64,000 nucleotides of DNA, from assembly GCA_038030265.1 (NCBI GenBank), contig CM075938.1, forward strand, positions 45,377,189-45,441,188. Reading direction: 5' to 3'. Made by a program: the position numbers and the translations under genes. How positions within the stretch are numbered: the stretch's first letter is position 1; the number at the start of each line of letters is the position of its first letter. A model generated the notes under the pieces. The model did not search any database. It was not told the origin of the DNA and was given only the letters and a program-made list of their open reading frames with translations. The stretch comes from Corythucha ciliata. Its lineage: Eukaryota; Arthropoda; Insecta; Hemiptera; Tingidae. Positions 11,776-26,321 of this stretch are shown in pieces.

Positions 11776-14700
11776 AGGGTTGGATCGTTTGGGATCCTTC
11801 CTGCCGGGTATCCAAGATATGAGGGAAAAAAACACCACGAGAAAGAGCTGTAACTGAGTGTTTTTTTTTACTACCATGCACGTACAGGCACAGCATGCCT
11901 GTCTGGTGATCATGAAATCTGGTGGTGGGAACGGGTTGGTGGGTGGGTGGGGGACTTGATGCATGGCCCCTCCCAAACTTTTGGCCACGGCGCGCCCAAG
12001 CTTGATATTAAGCATCAAATCAAATTGTGAATTTATGTACGTGCTTGAACGTATAATTCTGTGTAAGTAAACAGAAAAGTAACGCAACTTTCATCGCTTC
12101 AACTTGCCATTATTAATCGAGTTACTTTCAGCTCATTACACTACTAGTACCTATGGTATAAACAATTTGAACCCAATTTGTTGACCGAGAGGTCAACAGT
12201 TCAAGTACCGACAGTGAGGTAGGTGGAGAGATCAAGTTAACTCCTTATTATTAACCCGTATATTTTGCTCTACTGATTGCGAACGACCATGAATTACAAC
12301 CTTTTTTTTCGCGTAAAGGGAGCGTCCAGAAAGAATTAGAGCACCTGGGTATCGAGTTTTAGGTGACACGCCAGCAGACCGGAAACGAGTCAATACAAAC
12401 TACATCCGGCAAAAAAGAGAAGAGCGAAGAGAGACAGAGAGAGAAATGTTTCCGCGCCCTTGCGAGTATAACGTCCTTCAATTGAAACTATTCAACGATT
12501 TTTTAAATTACATTATACAAAAGTCGAAAAAAATTATGAGTTGAACGACCCCGAACGTCGTGTAAACTGATCGCTCCGACATTCACAAAAAGGACATAAA
12601 AACTGTCATAAACAACAAAAAAAAAAGCTCGAGAAAGACTGTCAAGAATGGGCCAATTTTTCTTTCCAGTTCGCTCGGTCGAAGCAGAAATCCGACCTTG
12701 CCCAGGCTAGGGGACTACTTTTTCTTCAAAGGCTTTGATGGTTCGCAAACGGTTTTTCTTTACTGCATCTCTCACCCGGTCTCAGTTAAACGACCTTTTA
12801 ATTAACTTTCTCTCCGCACTCCTCTTCATTCACGCATGCTAATATTCAGATCTGTATCACATAAGTAACTGTTATGCTCGTCCGGAGAGGGATGAAGTGA
12901 GCAGGTCGTTATGCAAGAAGTGATAGTTTGATGCAAGTCTTTCTGCAGAGTTGTAAAAAGAAGAAAAAGTAAAATGGCTTTCGTTCTCATGTTGCATTGG
13001 ACAATGATGAATACGTGTTTAGGCAATTGACATCAAAGGATGTCAAATTCTTTTCATTTTTCTTTTTCCTAGGGCAATTATAATTATTGATACGCGGTCG
13101 GTTATAACAAAAGCTACTTGTCTCACCATTGATGCAATAAAATGTTTAACGTTTTGAAGCTCGGGCACGGAAAACGAATTGATTCAATGCCTTTTTACCA
13201 AATCAATAAAAAACGATCATCAGCCGATTTTTATTTGAACCGCATTAAAATAGACGAAACTGAGATTCTTCAGAAAGAGATCGTGATCCAACAAGTGTAA
13301 TAAATTTGGATTTTACAGGCGTTAATCGCTAATTATACCACGCGATATTGCATTGAGCAGCGTAGCTATCAAAATTCCTGCGGTAGGTGCTATAATAAGT
13401 CAGAAGAATGTGTGTTCACCAGGCAAAGCCATGAGGCACGGTCGCGGAAAACCCATGAAAATGTGCCTTATGATATCTCTCATCTTCGAAAAAATTACCC
13501 CATAAACTGTTTTTACTTGTCTTGTGATTATTCATACAATTTTTGAGTGAAATTTACGTACCTTATGACACTATACGAACCCTCTAATGTTTTTAAAGAG
13601 AAAGCATGAAAAAGAAGCGATACTAGTTTTCAGAAAATGTATTTACCAATATTTTTAAGCCCCGTGAATAACGTTTATGTGCTAATCACGCAACCACTAT
13701 TAGGCAATCGCCTTGAATGAATGATGAGGTCACAACCATGTAGAGCCAAAATGATCGCATCCTCCTTATACGTACGCACATTAAAAAAAAAAAAAAAAAA
13801 AAATGCGAGGGGCTTTCAAATTAATAGCGATTTGAGCTATCTTCTAAAAAAAAAGAAAAGTCATCAACTGCTAAAGAGGACTTTTTACAAATACTCTTCC
13901 CCATTCACAGTAGATCTTTTGAACCATCTTTAAAAGTTATCACTCATGAGACCGGTAATTAGCGCATTTTTTTTTTGTTCTGCACTACGGTGTTAAATCT
14001 GTGTGACGATTATTTGGCAACGAAATTACATAATCGGGGATGAGCCCAATCGCAACAACGTGAAAGCTCTCACTCTTGTTGTTTTGTTGTCCATAATTTT
14101 TCGTTGTCGCATGTTCGAGGAAGAACAGGTCGACAAGGGAAGGGGAAGTTTACAAGGATGTCAAACGAGGAAGGAATGCGCAAGGTGGACATATGAGGAG
14201 GTCTCTATTCTTCTGATTACGGAGTGAGAAAGGTATTATAGAGGCACTATTAATAGCTTTCACTTGTGCAATGAATCGTATTTGGTATGTGGGGCTGGGT
14301 CACACCCTTCGAAACATGGCTGGACGGTGTCCACTGAAATCTGGTAACTTCACTTGACTGGAGAAACAAGAAATAGTTCCTCACCCTCCTACCTTCTTCA
14401 TCAAGGCCCATTGGTCCATGATAGGCCCTCTATTTCCAGAAGGGAGACCTTGAACTGAAGGCTTCAAGACTCCCTAGGAGAAGAAGAAGAAGAAGCAGAA
14501 GAAGACACCCAGAGGTTCCTCCGTTGTTGCTATGCTACGTCCTTCTCTTGGGTGGCTCAAACAAACTTCCTTCAAAAAACACCCTTTTGAACCTTTTTTC
14601 AATGGGGCATGGTTTAAATCTTTAAAGGCAAGGGATGTGAGAATATTTTTCCAACGGGATAATGAGGGTGCCGACAAGTTGTCAAATGTGTTTAGGAATT

Positions 14701-16770
14701 GGACATCACCCGACCCTTCCACCATCCCTTTAAAATAGGTCGACAGTCTACAAACTTTTTTTTTTGTAAGCGTAGCTGTATCGGAATTTTTGTTCCCTTT
14801 CTCCCTCACTAGTCAAAAGTTACCTAATTGGTCCACTCCTTCTAAATCAATTAAGATAGATTTTTTTACCGCGAATCACCTGACTCAATAGGTAAGAATG
14901 TGGAAAAAAAAAACAGTTCACTCGTGCTTTTGCCCGTTGTTGATTGTCGTAGACACGAAAAGAAAAAAAAAAGGAACTATCATAAAAGCTCCAAGATTAT
15001 GTTCTCTTGCGGTGTTGGTACGTGCCCCCAAGCCCCGAGGACAACTACTCTCAATGCATCTCATAAAGTGCGAGTGCGTGCGACTGGTCGAGTAAGGAAG
15101 CTGTTTGTATAGAAAGTTCGTCGATTGGTAAAAACATAACAAACCCGTACAATATCATTTGCATTTTTTTTTTTCGTTTCTTATACTGAATGGATTTCCA
15201 GGTTAACGAGAATAATATTTTGGAAAAACGTTGAAATCTGCCCAAACGTGATTCAAAGCGTAACCAAAGTTGCGCAACTCAGGGGACTTTTTGCGTTGAC
15301 CGCGTTCTTTCAGTCGAAGCTCAAGAAATACATAACTTCATTACATTTCAATTACAATTAAGAATTAACTCACAAATTCTGGAATCTCAACCAAGATAAA
15401 AGGTTGTTCTGCCGTAATTTCTATTACAACATTTTGAGGGCGTTTTTCACTGATGTTGATCCCAAAAACAACTTTGATGGAATGTCAAGGCCATGTCAAC
15501 GCGTGGAAAACGCACACACAATGTACACTCTATAATTATTTGTGGCAAAGAAGGTAGACCGGTGGAGGGGCTGTCGTTAGAATTTAATTAGAGGGCTGAT
15601 AAATATGTTTCATGGCGTAGCTATTTCTGTTGTTCTCAAAAGGTTAAGGTTGGGCAAACTAAACTATTTCAGTCATTTACATTCATTTATGGTTTTGTTA
15701 TTTTAATGGGTAAAGGTGGCGTTCATGGAAAAAAACACATTTATTTAGCTTACGAGAGACTGTGAAGGCGACAAATCAAACAGCCTTCATCAGTACTGTC
15801 ACTTTTCTCACCGCTTGAAGACTTTAAAAAAGAAATATGAACTGCTCATAACCGGGTTCTATTTAAGTGGTTTTCAGGTGGCTCCGCGCTATTAAACTTC
15901 GTTCAAGTTTTAATGGCGCAGATATAGTTTATTGTTTTGTTCAGTTTTTCTCTTCTACAATCATTACAAACCTCACGCCGGTGAGAGGCCAGCGGCCTAG
16001 CTTAAACTATTACCCCCCCCCCCCCAACTGCTACCTCCACCCCATGCCAATATCAGCAACCCAACATCTTTCGACCCTCTTCAACTACCCTTTCCCGTGG
16101 GAATATGGTAAACTTTGATTTTTGTTCTCTTTTTATCTTTGTTTCTTTTTTCGTATTGCAATGCATCATTCGAACTTTTGATGAACTCAGAACGGTTTTA
16201 TAATCGTAAGAAGAAACAAACATGGCACGAGCTCCCGCGATGATCGATGATCATCTATGAGAGGAGAGGGGCGACTGTCTCATCTCTTCGAAGGGGAGGG
16301 GGAGTATTGTGCGAAAACTGTTACTCAGAATTACCTGCAGGTGCTCTGTGAAAGAAACGGCGGGTTTAAGTCCTCCAAAGGAGCCCCAAAACCACGCTGA
16401 TGCCTTGGGAATCCCATCACGGATGTCCACTGGCACACGCAAGGGCACCCCAAGAGCGTTTGCAATAGGACAGTCATTTTTGCTTCTACCTTCGCCCTCA
16501 AAACGGGTCAATTTTATCCACAAACCACCTTTTTTCGGTCATCAAAACTGCGCTACTGTTATCCCAATAGAATCTAAATATTCGGGTTAGAAAATGACAA
16601 TATTGACCCTCGGAAATAGGCAGGACGGCCACGAAACTGATGTTACAACTTCACCCAGAAAAACGTTTGTTCGTCCAAGCATTTAGCCCCGGCGGATTGG
16701 CATAGATTGTCCCAATTATTCTCCCCCCCCCCCGCAACACTCTCAAAATTTCGTTCCATGGTTCGGGGGA
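11776..16770. other. Long stretch without recognised gene
   Basis: Mostly single-copy-looking, AT-rich DNA with a GAGA-rich patch (about 12420-12450), a GAA-rich patch (14477-14500), poly(A) runs, and C13 and C11 runs at 16013-16025 and 16723-16733. Open frames are short and without recognisable domains. It could be intergenic DNA or a large intron. Confidence 0.4.
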
Positions 16771-16771
16771 A

Positions 16772-17500
16772 AAAACACTCATTCCAGGCAAAAATAGAAA
16801 AAAATTCGCGGATTATGGTGGCCCTTTAACCGCGGAAATGTAGAAAAAACCGCTACAACGCACTGTTCGTGGGGCAAGTTCACGGCTAAAATTGACAAAA
16901 AGCGGTAATTAATGAGCAAAACATTATGATATAAAAAAGATAAAGAAAAGTAAATTCAAGCCCAGAATTCTATAAATCACCGCTAAAATTGGGCGAAAGC
17001 GCTTATTAACGGCTAAAAACGAAGTCAATTGCTTACTCACGACATAAAATCACGAAAACGCCAATTCATGATTTTTGGAGGACACTTCAGGGCTATCGTC
17101 GAGAAAAGCGCTAATTCATGACTATAAAAGCAAAAAACGCTAATTCGTTGCTAAAAACTGGAAAAAGCGCTAATTTGTTGCTAAAATGGAGAAAATGCGT
17201 TAATTCATTGCTACAAGAAAAAAAACTTAAAAAGCTCTAACTCTCGGCTAAATAAGAAACCCCACTCTACCTCAAATTGAGAAAAAGTGCCAGTTCGTGT
17301 CTAAAATTGAAGAAAAACGAAAGCAGCTAAGTTGGGGTTTCTTGACGCAATTTCAAGAACAAAAATCGCTATTTCGGAGTGCGTAGGCTCTTACGGGTAA
17401 AATTGATAAAATACGCTATTGTGCTGTTCTGGAGGCAAATCCGCGGCTAAAATTAACAAACCAGGGAAAAGAGCGAATTCGCGGCTAAGATTTAATGGAG
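16772..17500 (+). repeat. Family A array
   Basis: Units of the TTCGCGGCTAAAATTGAG type with AAAAACGCTAATTC linkers, including the GGAGGCAA variant near 17410-17440. Confidence 0.85.
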
Positions 17501-20199
17501 ACAAGAAGAAGTCCCTTGGAGGGTCTTTGAAGCGAGGCGAAAATATACACTAGTGGGCGGGGCCTATTTATACCCCTGCTGATGAATACTAAAGGTCGGA
17601 AGGCTCCAGATTTGTTGTTTTTTTTAATATACTATATTCTCGCACGCTTGCGAAAATGAAATCCATTCTCACACAAGTGAATTTTTTCCCCTCAACCACT
17701 TTATAAATCTGTCGGATCTGACTGGAAATCCGTCAAATTGGCAGCGCTGGCCTCACTGTTTCACACATTTCCTTCCATGACATTGCGTGGCTGCTTGGAT
17801 TATAGGCACAGAAGCCCGTATGATAAGTCATTTCAAACCTGTGTTAAACTCAAACCTCCCTCACAAAGTGGAAAAAACTATACAATAACACTTGATTCTG
17901 CAGTTTGTGAGGGAGGTTGAATTCCGTAGTATAAACGATATAAATAATATAAACAACGTCTCGGTGTTTCAAGAAGCTTCTGGGTGTTCAAAAGCTCTTT
18001 TGAACTGAGAAAATACTGGCATCGTAACCTCTATTGCCTGACAAGAGGATTTTGACTTGGAACATTGGACACTTTTCAGTTTTTTGTGATTCTTCAAACC
18101 ACATAAGACCAAATGAAATCCTTCGGCCTTGGGTATAGACTTCTTTTAATTGAACGCGTAAGGCTTGTTCTTAAGTGTAGCATGAGGTGTATGAGGAGGT
18201 TAAAGAGTGTGTGTGGGGAAGGGGAAGGACTCGGTTCACGACGTTGGAAGAAATATGGTCGTAAAAAAAGGCAATAAGCCCTATACGCACTTGAGGTCGA
18301 GGATTCGCTTTTTAACTCTCGGGCGGGTCACGAAAAGCAAATTGTACCTACTCTGCGCTGTTCTCGAGCGGGCCAATCACCTGTAAACCCCCACCGTCGC
18401 CTCACCTTTCCAAGGACATCAAAGTTGAAAAAAAAAAAAAAAAAAAAAAAAAAATGAAAGGCCAGGCGGACTAGTCGTAGTTCTATGACTCTTACCGCCC
18501 TTCCAATCACAAACCGGAGGAGTAGATTAGCATATATAGTGAAGTGACTGGACCTCGCGCTTGAAAAGAGTTATTGTATTATACGAAAAACTTGTTAGGA
18601 ACCAAAAGTGAGCGATTTCAAATATTCATATTCGCAGTATCAGTAACTGATTAGGACATATCTCTCCCTGAATCGCGTTGTTATTTTTCTTCTTTTAAAA
18701 AAAAAATCAACTTAAGAAACCATCTCCTTTTGAGTTTTTCACGCTCGAGCCATTTAAAGCAGCGGAAGCTCGTCTAGCGCGTGACAAAACTGTCATTCTT
18801 TTTTCTCTTATTTCATACTTGCCGTAAAAAGGATTCAATGATTTCTTTTTATCATCCTTTCTTTGCAAAATATCCACCCTCTTCGACTGTGCTTTACACG
18901 ACAACGATGAAAACCTATACAATTTAGAAAAACCCTCCCCCCATTGTACTTCAACCTGCCAGCACTCCAATTAAGGCCGTCGAAATCCGCCAATTGAATC
19001 GATTAACCTTTTTTCTTCTTCTTCTTTATCACTAATACGGCCGAGGCACATGTCCTTTAATAGAAGACTAAACAGATGGTTTTTGTTCGTTAAATAAGAC
19101 AAACAAAAAATCCAACATGTGTATGTACTTCAGGATGGCCGCAGCTAAATGGAAAATTGCGTGTCTTCACTAAAAACCTGTCTCGATTATGCCCCTCCAA
19201 TCCAACCCCGTTTCCGTTATATTCGACAAAAAAGGGAAAAATTGATTCGCAGGGACGATAAACTTGTCATTATGTGAGAATTCTTCTCCTTAGAGCTTGG
19301 TAAGAAGTGAGGGAGGAGAGTTGAGCCTTTTTTTTTCTGTGTGAACTAATAATTAACGTCTTGGCTGCCCTAACTAACACGATTTAATTTTTTAAACGAC
19401 TTCTTTCGAGGGAAAAATGTGTCGTTTAACATAAGAGGAAACCTTTTTTTTCTTCCTTATCCATTTTTTTGTATTTCGTCCTAAGAGGGGGTACTACTAA
19501 GGATGCTCGCCTGATAAAAGGGCATCAAGTAGACACATACAAAAAAAATTGTTTGTTCAGGGCGACGTCCTTCAAATTGACGGATGAGAGTTGTTGAAAT
19601 TATAATATTCGGTGACCACCAACAAGGACCTAGAGGAGATGATCGTCTTTCCAAGACTTCTTAATGCGGGCAAATGAGCTTGAATTACGCTTTGGAAACG
19701 AAAGGGAAAGAAGAAAAAATTGGCGAGCAGAGTCCTCGTCTCCTCCTCATCATACGATACTAATGTCCCATCCTGTGTGCGTGGTCGAGGGTGAAAGGGG
19801 TTTCCTATCATAGAATTTAATCGGTGATCAAAACGTTGATGGGCAGTAGCTCTGTGGTATCTGAATTTACATAAAACTGGAAATTTCAACCAAGAAATGT
19901 TATTTTATTACGTGAATACCAAGAAAATTTTGCCGTGGAGTCTAGATGTCTAAATTAAAATTTATTTTGATTATCGCCTTTTGCATACATCCCACAAAAC
20001 CAGAGGATTTAGTCCCTGAAACTGATTCAGCTCCTTTCGGAAGTGCCCAAAAACGTTGGCATCGTGGGCAATAACCTCTCCAACAGGCCATTTGATGGAA
20101 ATACGTTTTTATTTTCGGTTTAATCGTGTCGAAAAACTCCAGGGTGCGCAGTTTTGTTCAATTTAAATCTTTTGGCCTTTTTGTAAGAATCGCCCAGGG
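17501..20199. other. Stretch without recognised gene; short hairpin and poly(A)
   Basis: Contains the 17709-17753 copy of the GGAAATCCGTCAAATTGGCA block also found at 6953. A hairpin has arms at 17851-17867 and 17904-17920 (CAAACCTCCCTCACAAA and its complement with one base missing). An A27 run lies at 18428-18454. No coding feature recognised. Confidence 0.45.
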
Positions 20200-20880
20200 G
20201 CTAAGTGGCCGTTTTCACGATTTTTTCGGGCAACTTTTTCAAAGTGTTCCGAATTGAGCCGAACGCTATTCATGAGTCTCTCGGACAATATTATATCTGG
20301 GAATGCAGCCGGACTGACAAAGAAGTACCCACGGGCCTGTCAGCTTGTCTGTCATAAAGGGGCCAAAAACGAGCGTTTCGTGAAGACTTTGATTTCGGCT
20401 GATTTCCTCGATTCCCGGCAGTGCAACGTGGTCGGATTTTGCGCCTGGGCTGATCCTTTGACATCAGGGCATTCATTATTGCGAGGCCGCTGTCCTCGGT
20501 AAAATTCATCCAGCCCCTGAAAAAGGGGCAAAGTGACTAAAAACACCGGAATCACGGGGAGAACTTCTTCAACGGCTCGTAGATGCGTATAGTTTCGTTC
20601 AATTTTTAATTGCTTGAATTTTTGCCAAAATCATGCACCCGCACTTCGTGAGTGAGCGTTGTCCACGCATTTCTTCAAAGGGTTCCGATTTGAGCCGGAT
20701 GTGGTTTTTGACTCCCTCAGAAATCGTAACAAGAAAAAAAGGAATGCAACAGTTCCCTGCTAAAATGTTTCTCGAAGAGGGGCAAAATGAGCGTTTCTCA
20801 ATGACCTTGGTTTCGGCCGATTCCTCGACTCCAGAACGGCTGGTCAGCGAGGTCCGACTGCATCGAGTGTCTCTCCTAAA
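20200..20880 (+). repeat. Diverged direct duplication (two copies)
   Basis: About 20225-20500 and 20650-20880 share the order TTCAAAG-GTTCCGA-TTGAGCCG, then GGGGC(C)AAAA-GAGCGTTTC, then TTTCGGC(C/T)GATT and CTCGA. A third partial copy lies at about 55490-55650. The segment is therefore a dispersed repeat rather than a gene, despite a 224-codon frame over the second copy. Confidence 0.65.
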
Positions 20881-20894
20881 CTCTATCTTGATTC

Positions 20895-21310
20895 GCCGTA
20901 AAGCTCCACCCACAGCCATAAACTTCAAAACCACAAAGAAGGCCCAAACACATCAAAGCTCTAAGCCACGGAAAAGGTCCAGCCACAGAAAAGGCCGACC
21001 CCAGCCAAAATTCGGCCACAAAAAAAGTCCACCCACAGCGAAGTTCAACCACACCGAAGGTTCAACCCCAGAAAAAGTTCAATCACATCAAAGGTCTAAC
21101 CGCAGCAAAAAGTGCAGCCACAGCAAAGTTGCAACCACAGCAAACCTCCAACTACTAAAAGCTCTAACAGTTAGAACCTCCAAACAGCCGTTAAGCTCCT
21201 GCCACAGTAAAGCTCCAACCACGAAAAACGCTCAACCACAGCAATGGTCCAACCACCAGACCAACCAATCACGGCATCACCGCAAAAGTCCAGCACAGTT
21301 GAGCTAAAAC
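20895..21310 (+). repeat. Family F array, about 17-base unit
   Basis: Degenerate units of CCACAGCAAAGCTCCAAC. The same family appears reversed at 63858-64000. The open frame through it reflects the repeat. Confidence 0.85.
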
Positions 21311-21314
21311 TACA

Positions 21315-21689
21315 GTCAGGGCCGGATTAAGGCTGTCGTGCGGGGCCATGGGAAGACCTTTCTTGCAGGGCCTCTGTCTCCACAGTCCACACTAAAATCC
21401 CCCATCCCTGTCCCATCAACGCTTTCTGTGCTAGAAACCTCAGCCATTTGAGCTCCTATATTGCTTAGTTACCGAAACCAACAACACATTCACGGGGCAC
21501 ATTAAAACCTTTCGCAAAAATAAATGTAGGCACCAAGAACCGAGCATTTGCAGTGCCTTACCTTACACCTAACGGGCCCCAGTGCCGAAATCTCAATCAG
21601 GCCCCTTTTTTCGTGGGGCGCTAGTCCGCAAAACCGGGCAGGCGCCAGAGCCCCTTAAAATGAGCTTTGAAGCGGTCGTCTCTAAAAGT
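21315..21689. repeat. Dispersed transposon-like repeat
   Basis: Starts CAGGGCCGGATTAAGGC and includes GTGCGGGGCC, like the ends of a common non-autonomous hAT-type repeat. The block GGGCCCAGTGCCGAAATCTC near 21575 recurs in diverged form near 55668. The other end and target duplication were not found. Confidence 0.45.
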
Positions 21690-22740
21690 CTAAATTTGAG
21701 ACACAAATTGGCCCCCAAAAACCACGTTTTCCTAATTTTGGCCGAGAATTAGCGTGTTTCCTCATTTTTTGTCGCAAATTAGCGGTTTTTCTCAATTTTA
21801 GTTGTACATAAGAGCACTACCATTATCACAATTTTCAATTTTTCCCACAAATTAGCACTTTTTTTAAATTTTAGCTGCAAAGTTGAATCCAGAATCCACG
21901 GATTGGCGTTATTCTCAATTTCAGCTGCAAACGATCGTTTTTTCTCAATTTTTACCTTGATTACAGCGATTTTCCTCAAATTTGGCGTCGAGTTAGTGGG
22001 TTTTAACCCAGGAATTCAGCGTTTTTTAAATCATTTTTAGCTGCTGATGAGAGGGTTTTCTCTTTGTTGGAGCCGTAAATTGACGCATTTTTATCAATTT
22101 TACCTCTGAATTTGCGTTTTTTCTCACTTTTTCTCAAACACGTTTTCGCAATTTTTAGCCGCACGAATATTAGCGCTTTTCCGAACTTTTAACAATACAA
22201 CGATACAAACGAACAAGCGAATCCGCGTGCGTATGCTTGTCCAACAGGGTACCAGTAAGTTTCCTTTTCACGTTCTCAATTACATCCAAAAATTCACAGT
22301 TTGAGCCGCAAATTAGCGTTTTTCCCCAATTTCAGCCGCGAATTAGAGCTTTTTTTTTCAATTTCAGCCGGGATTTAACGTTTTTCTCAATTTTAGCCGT
22401 GGATGAGCATTTTCCAACCAATTTTAGTCACAACTTAGCGCTTTCTCTCAATTTCGGCCACAAAGTTGCCTCCATAAACCGGTGATTGGCGTTTTGCCAA
22501 TTCCAGCTTCCAACGATGACTCATCGTTCTCCTTTTAGCCGCGAGTTAGCACTTTTTCTAGACTTCATCCGTCAACCAAAATTAGCGCTTTTTCTCTTTT
22601 CCAGCTGCAAATGAGCACTTTTTCACAATTTTAGCCGTGAATTAGCGCTTTCTGGCCACTTCCACTATGAACGAACGGTATTTCGCAATTTGTGTCACAA
22701 TAAATTATATAGCGTTTTTATCCGCGGACTTGCCCAGCTG
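21690..22740 (-). repeat. Family A array, reverse orientation
   Basis: Units read as CTCAATTTTAGCCGCGAATT with AGCGTTTTT linkers; the GCCTCC variant monomer appears near 22465. Confidence 0.9.
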
Positions 22741-25700
22741 AATAACAAGTCTCCTTTTCACCGTATTATACAAACCACGACCATGAAACCTAAGAAATCT
22801 ACAATTTCCCATCTTTAAGCTGTTTTGGGCCCCATCTGACTGGCCCCTAATCTGAACGCTACTGTCCTAGAACGGGGTTTGGGGTCGGTGAAGGGGTTTC
22901 CCCCTTATGATGTTTTTGGCCGCTTAGTCATGATATGACAGGGAGAAAATCCCCTGCTTGTTTCGTTGAATCTCTTAAAGTTAAGCTCTCGAAAATTCAA
23001 GAGATTATTCCTTCGTAATATGAAACCATTGGGGGGGGGGGGCACTAAAATGCAAATAGTTTTCATTTATTTGTCAATGTTTCTTTTAATTGATGGTTGT
23101 CGCCTATTGATCTTCCAAAATTTGATCTTTATTGAGATTAATATGGGGATTATTCAAATTCCTGGGATTCCTTCTCTCTAGGAACCATTTTAACTAATGA
23201 GGCCACTGGCCTCACCATCAAGAAACCGGCACCAACTTTTTATATTTTGAAATACCAAAACAGAGAAAATACGCTTTTATATTTTTAAAAAAGATCGTTA
23301 AAAACGTTTAAAAAGTAGTGGATAAAAATAAATTAAAAAAAAAAAAAGGAGATGGCATGGACCATCCAAGCGAAAGGTCTGGTTCCTCAAGGACGAACCG
23401 GGGGGGCGTCTTATAGAACGCGTAAAACTGAAGATCCTTCTCGTCTTTCTTCTTTTTTTTTCTCCTTCTCCCCGGGAATAGAAAATCCAAGTGAGAGGGA
23501 AGAAGGTCGTAGAAAGGATTTTCGTGCAACTCGCGGCCACGAAAAGACTTTCATATATCACTCGAAACTATCGGTGCGTTCTTTCGATTCCATTCTTTTT
23601 CCCCTGGATAATACGAAAGGATTTTTTTTTATCTTGGCGTATAGGTCTGGAAAACTATTCTGTCCTGCACTGCGAACATAGGAAATCACTTTTTAAATCG
23701 AAGTTAATACTGTTTTACGTTATTTGTGAGCAAGAGTGAAAGTGCTTTTGGTTCAATGTAGTGAACCATTAGAGCCGATTCTCGAAAATATTGATACAAA
23801 GAGAAAAGTAAAAGACATTGTTTGGAATTGTTAGCCTGGCTAATTATTGTTAAGACTTATCGGGTGATTTATTTTCTAAAATGTAACGTTCCGACGAGTT
23901 CAGAGGGCTAAATTGTGCCTTTCTCTACGGTTGACTTCTCAAAACGTTTGAGGGAATACACTCAACAAGGTCAACTTCTTTTGTCTGGTTGAAACCCTTT
24001 ACGACCCCTACGAAGGACCTCGTCTCGCAAGCCTCCGCCGCCGGCTTGTTGCTCAGCCAAGGACGTGCTCTATATGGCGAGACTTGAAGAAAGGACTGCG
24101 TACCAATGTATTCCAATGAGAGAAACATTCTTATTTGTCAAGAGTGTGCAAAGCCGAAGATTGAGGTGTTAACAAATAGTCCTAATGACAAGGACAAACA
24201 TATTAATAGACAGTTTGCCCTTTCCAGGAAAGTCAATTAGTAGCCAGTATTATCTCCCATATATAGAGGAGCATTTGGTTCCTGGGTATATAGAGGAATA
24301 TGATCATTCAATTAATTCATCACGGACGAAAAATTTGTTTAAAACTGTCGCACCCTGAATAGTGTGTATAAAATAAAACTGCGTTGATGAGCTAGTTTTC
24401 ACTACAGTTGCAAAAATATGAATTCGCTTATTCAGTAAATGTTCGACTAAGAATTATTTCTTGAATAAAACAGAAAAATCGTACTACGAATTCCAGCGCA
24501 CATGATTTTCAATAAAGAGCAGGGAACGGGGCGTTCACAGTGCCTTTTATAGAACGCGAGGAAATCGAGTGAGAGGCTTCGGACAAGAAAAAAAAAAAAA
24601 AAAATTGCTGCAGGTTGACACCGAATGAGCGTGTGGTCATTCATCTCTATCAGATGCGATCATAATGGAGAGCGTATGAAACCCGGCAGTTATACAAACT
24701 AGAATTACATAAACAGGAACCTCAGTGGCATCCTTCGGAACTCAGGTAATCTAACGATCCTACACATAAAATATATTCAAAAAATAATAATTTGTGAATG
24801 CGTTAACCCCTCCCCACCACCACACCACGAAGACGATGTTGCAACTTTGTGGACGGCATTGCGAAATGAAACGAGGAAAAAGTGATACAACTAGAAGGGT
24901 GAGTCGGGGCGAGCCCGGTTTTATAAATACAACACATTATGGGTCCTTATTCATATTTTGAAAAGTCGTCGACGTTCGATACGAAAAAAAAAAGAAAGTG
25001 GAAGGATAAAAACAAATTTTTTGATGCAACAACAAGCTGAGAATGTAGACGTTTGGCAATCTAAAAATAGAACGCGGTGGTTCACAATCTCACGCTGGGC
25101 TTCGACGGGGATGTTGTACTTGCGGAAAATCGACCCCGCTTGGAAGGTAGAGTCGAATGTGAGAAAAATTCTACGTAAAATCCCCGTGTTTTTAATCGTG
25201 CGTTGCCTTAGACTAACAACACTGTTAGACGTTTCATTATACAAAAGTGAACGTTGAAATGGGTACCTTATAGGCGATGGGGGAGGTGTCGGGTTCAAGA
25301 AGAATGTCAACTGTTTGACCTCGGACTCTTGGAAACATTTTCACTGTTGTTGCCCTTCGTCGGTGAGTAATACACAGAGGAATTTAGCGACCCTCGCGGA
25401 TCTTTATACGTTCAAGTTATTTGTATTTTTCAATAATAGTTTAAATAATTGAAACGGTATAAAATCAATCTCATGAGGAGATTTTGGTTTTTAAAAACAC
25501 CGCAATTTTCTGCTTCGAGACGGTTGACCTTCTGGTTTACGTTATACGCGATGTTTTTGTACAAAATGCTTGTACGAGCATATATGCTGCTAGTGCTCAC
25601 CCCAACAAACAGAGCGATTTGAACGCTCCTTAACGAAAAGTCTTCGTGCGAATTGTTGCCGACCTTGCGCTCATGCACTGGCAATACTCTGAAAACCAAC

Positions 25701-26313
25701 AACTGCGATTCCTTTTCGCTTTTGCATTTTACCACGAATCCACATAATAATTCGATGGCAGAGGACACGAAGGGCGTCAACATTGAATTTTCCAACACAT
25801 AGAATTCCATTTATGCAATTTAGCAGCCAGGATCCGATTTTTGTAAGTCCAAAAACTGGTAAATTAGGGCTAGAAACGACAATTAATATCTGCATCTGTA
25901 TATTTTTCATTGTTGCCCCGCGAGGACTGTCTATTCCAGGGCTGTTCATCGCCCCCCCCCCCTCAAATGAAGGACGCATACTCCTTACCCCCAGCCAACG
26001 GCTCAACGCGTGCGGTCCAAGGACTTTGGCCTCGTGAAATTGAAGTAATTGTAACCGGAGAACTATGCGCCATCAAAGAAATTTTCACTCTCCTTTGAAC
26101 CAGAACGTTATAGACATAGGACTACATAAGATTATTGGGCTGCTTACCCAGCCGGTACTCGCGTATTTTACTGATGAAAGTAGCCTAAAATACGTTTTTG
26201 AATCCCCAGACATAGCTCAAAATGCGGTTTATAGGTTTAGCCCCACCCAATCTGCTGGCAACTCTGCAGGCCAAGCCAATACTAAAAGGTGCGTGGTGCA
26301 AGAACCACCTTTG
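22741..26313. other. Stretch without recognised gene
   Basis: AT-rich, mostly unique-looking DNA with a G12 run at 23031-23042, a C11 run at 25952-25962 and a TATAAATA string near 24923 that I cannot tie to a transcript. Open frames of up to about 125 codons show no recognisable domain. Confidence 0.35.
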
Positions 26314-26321
26314 TTCATGAC

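Noticed and set aside
20633..21307. 224-codon plus-strand open frame
   Set aside because: It spans a duplicated dispersed repeat and the family F array; no domain, and its second half is the repeat read as protein.
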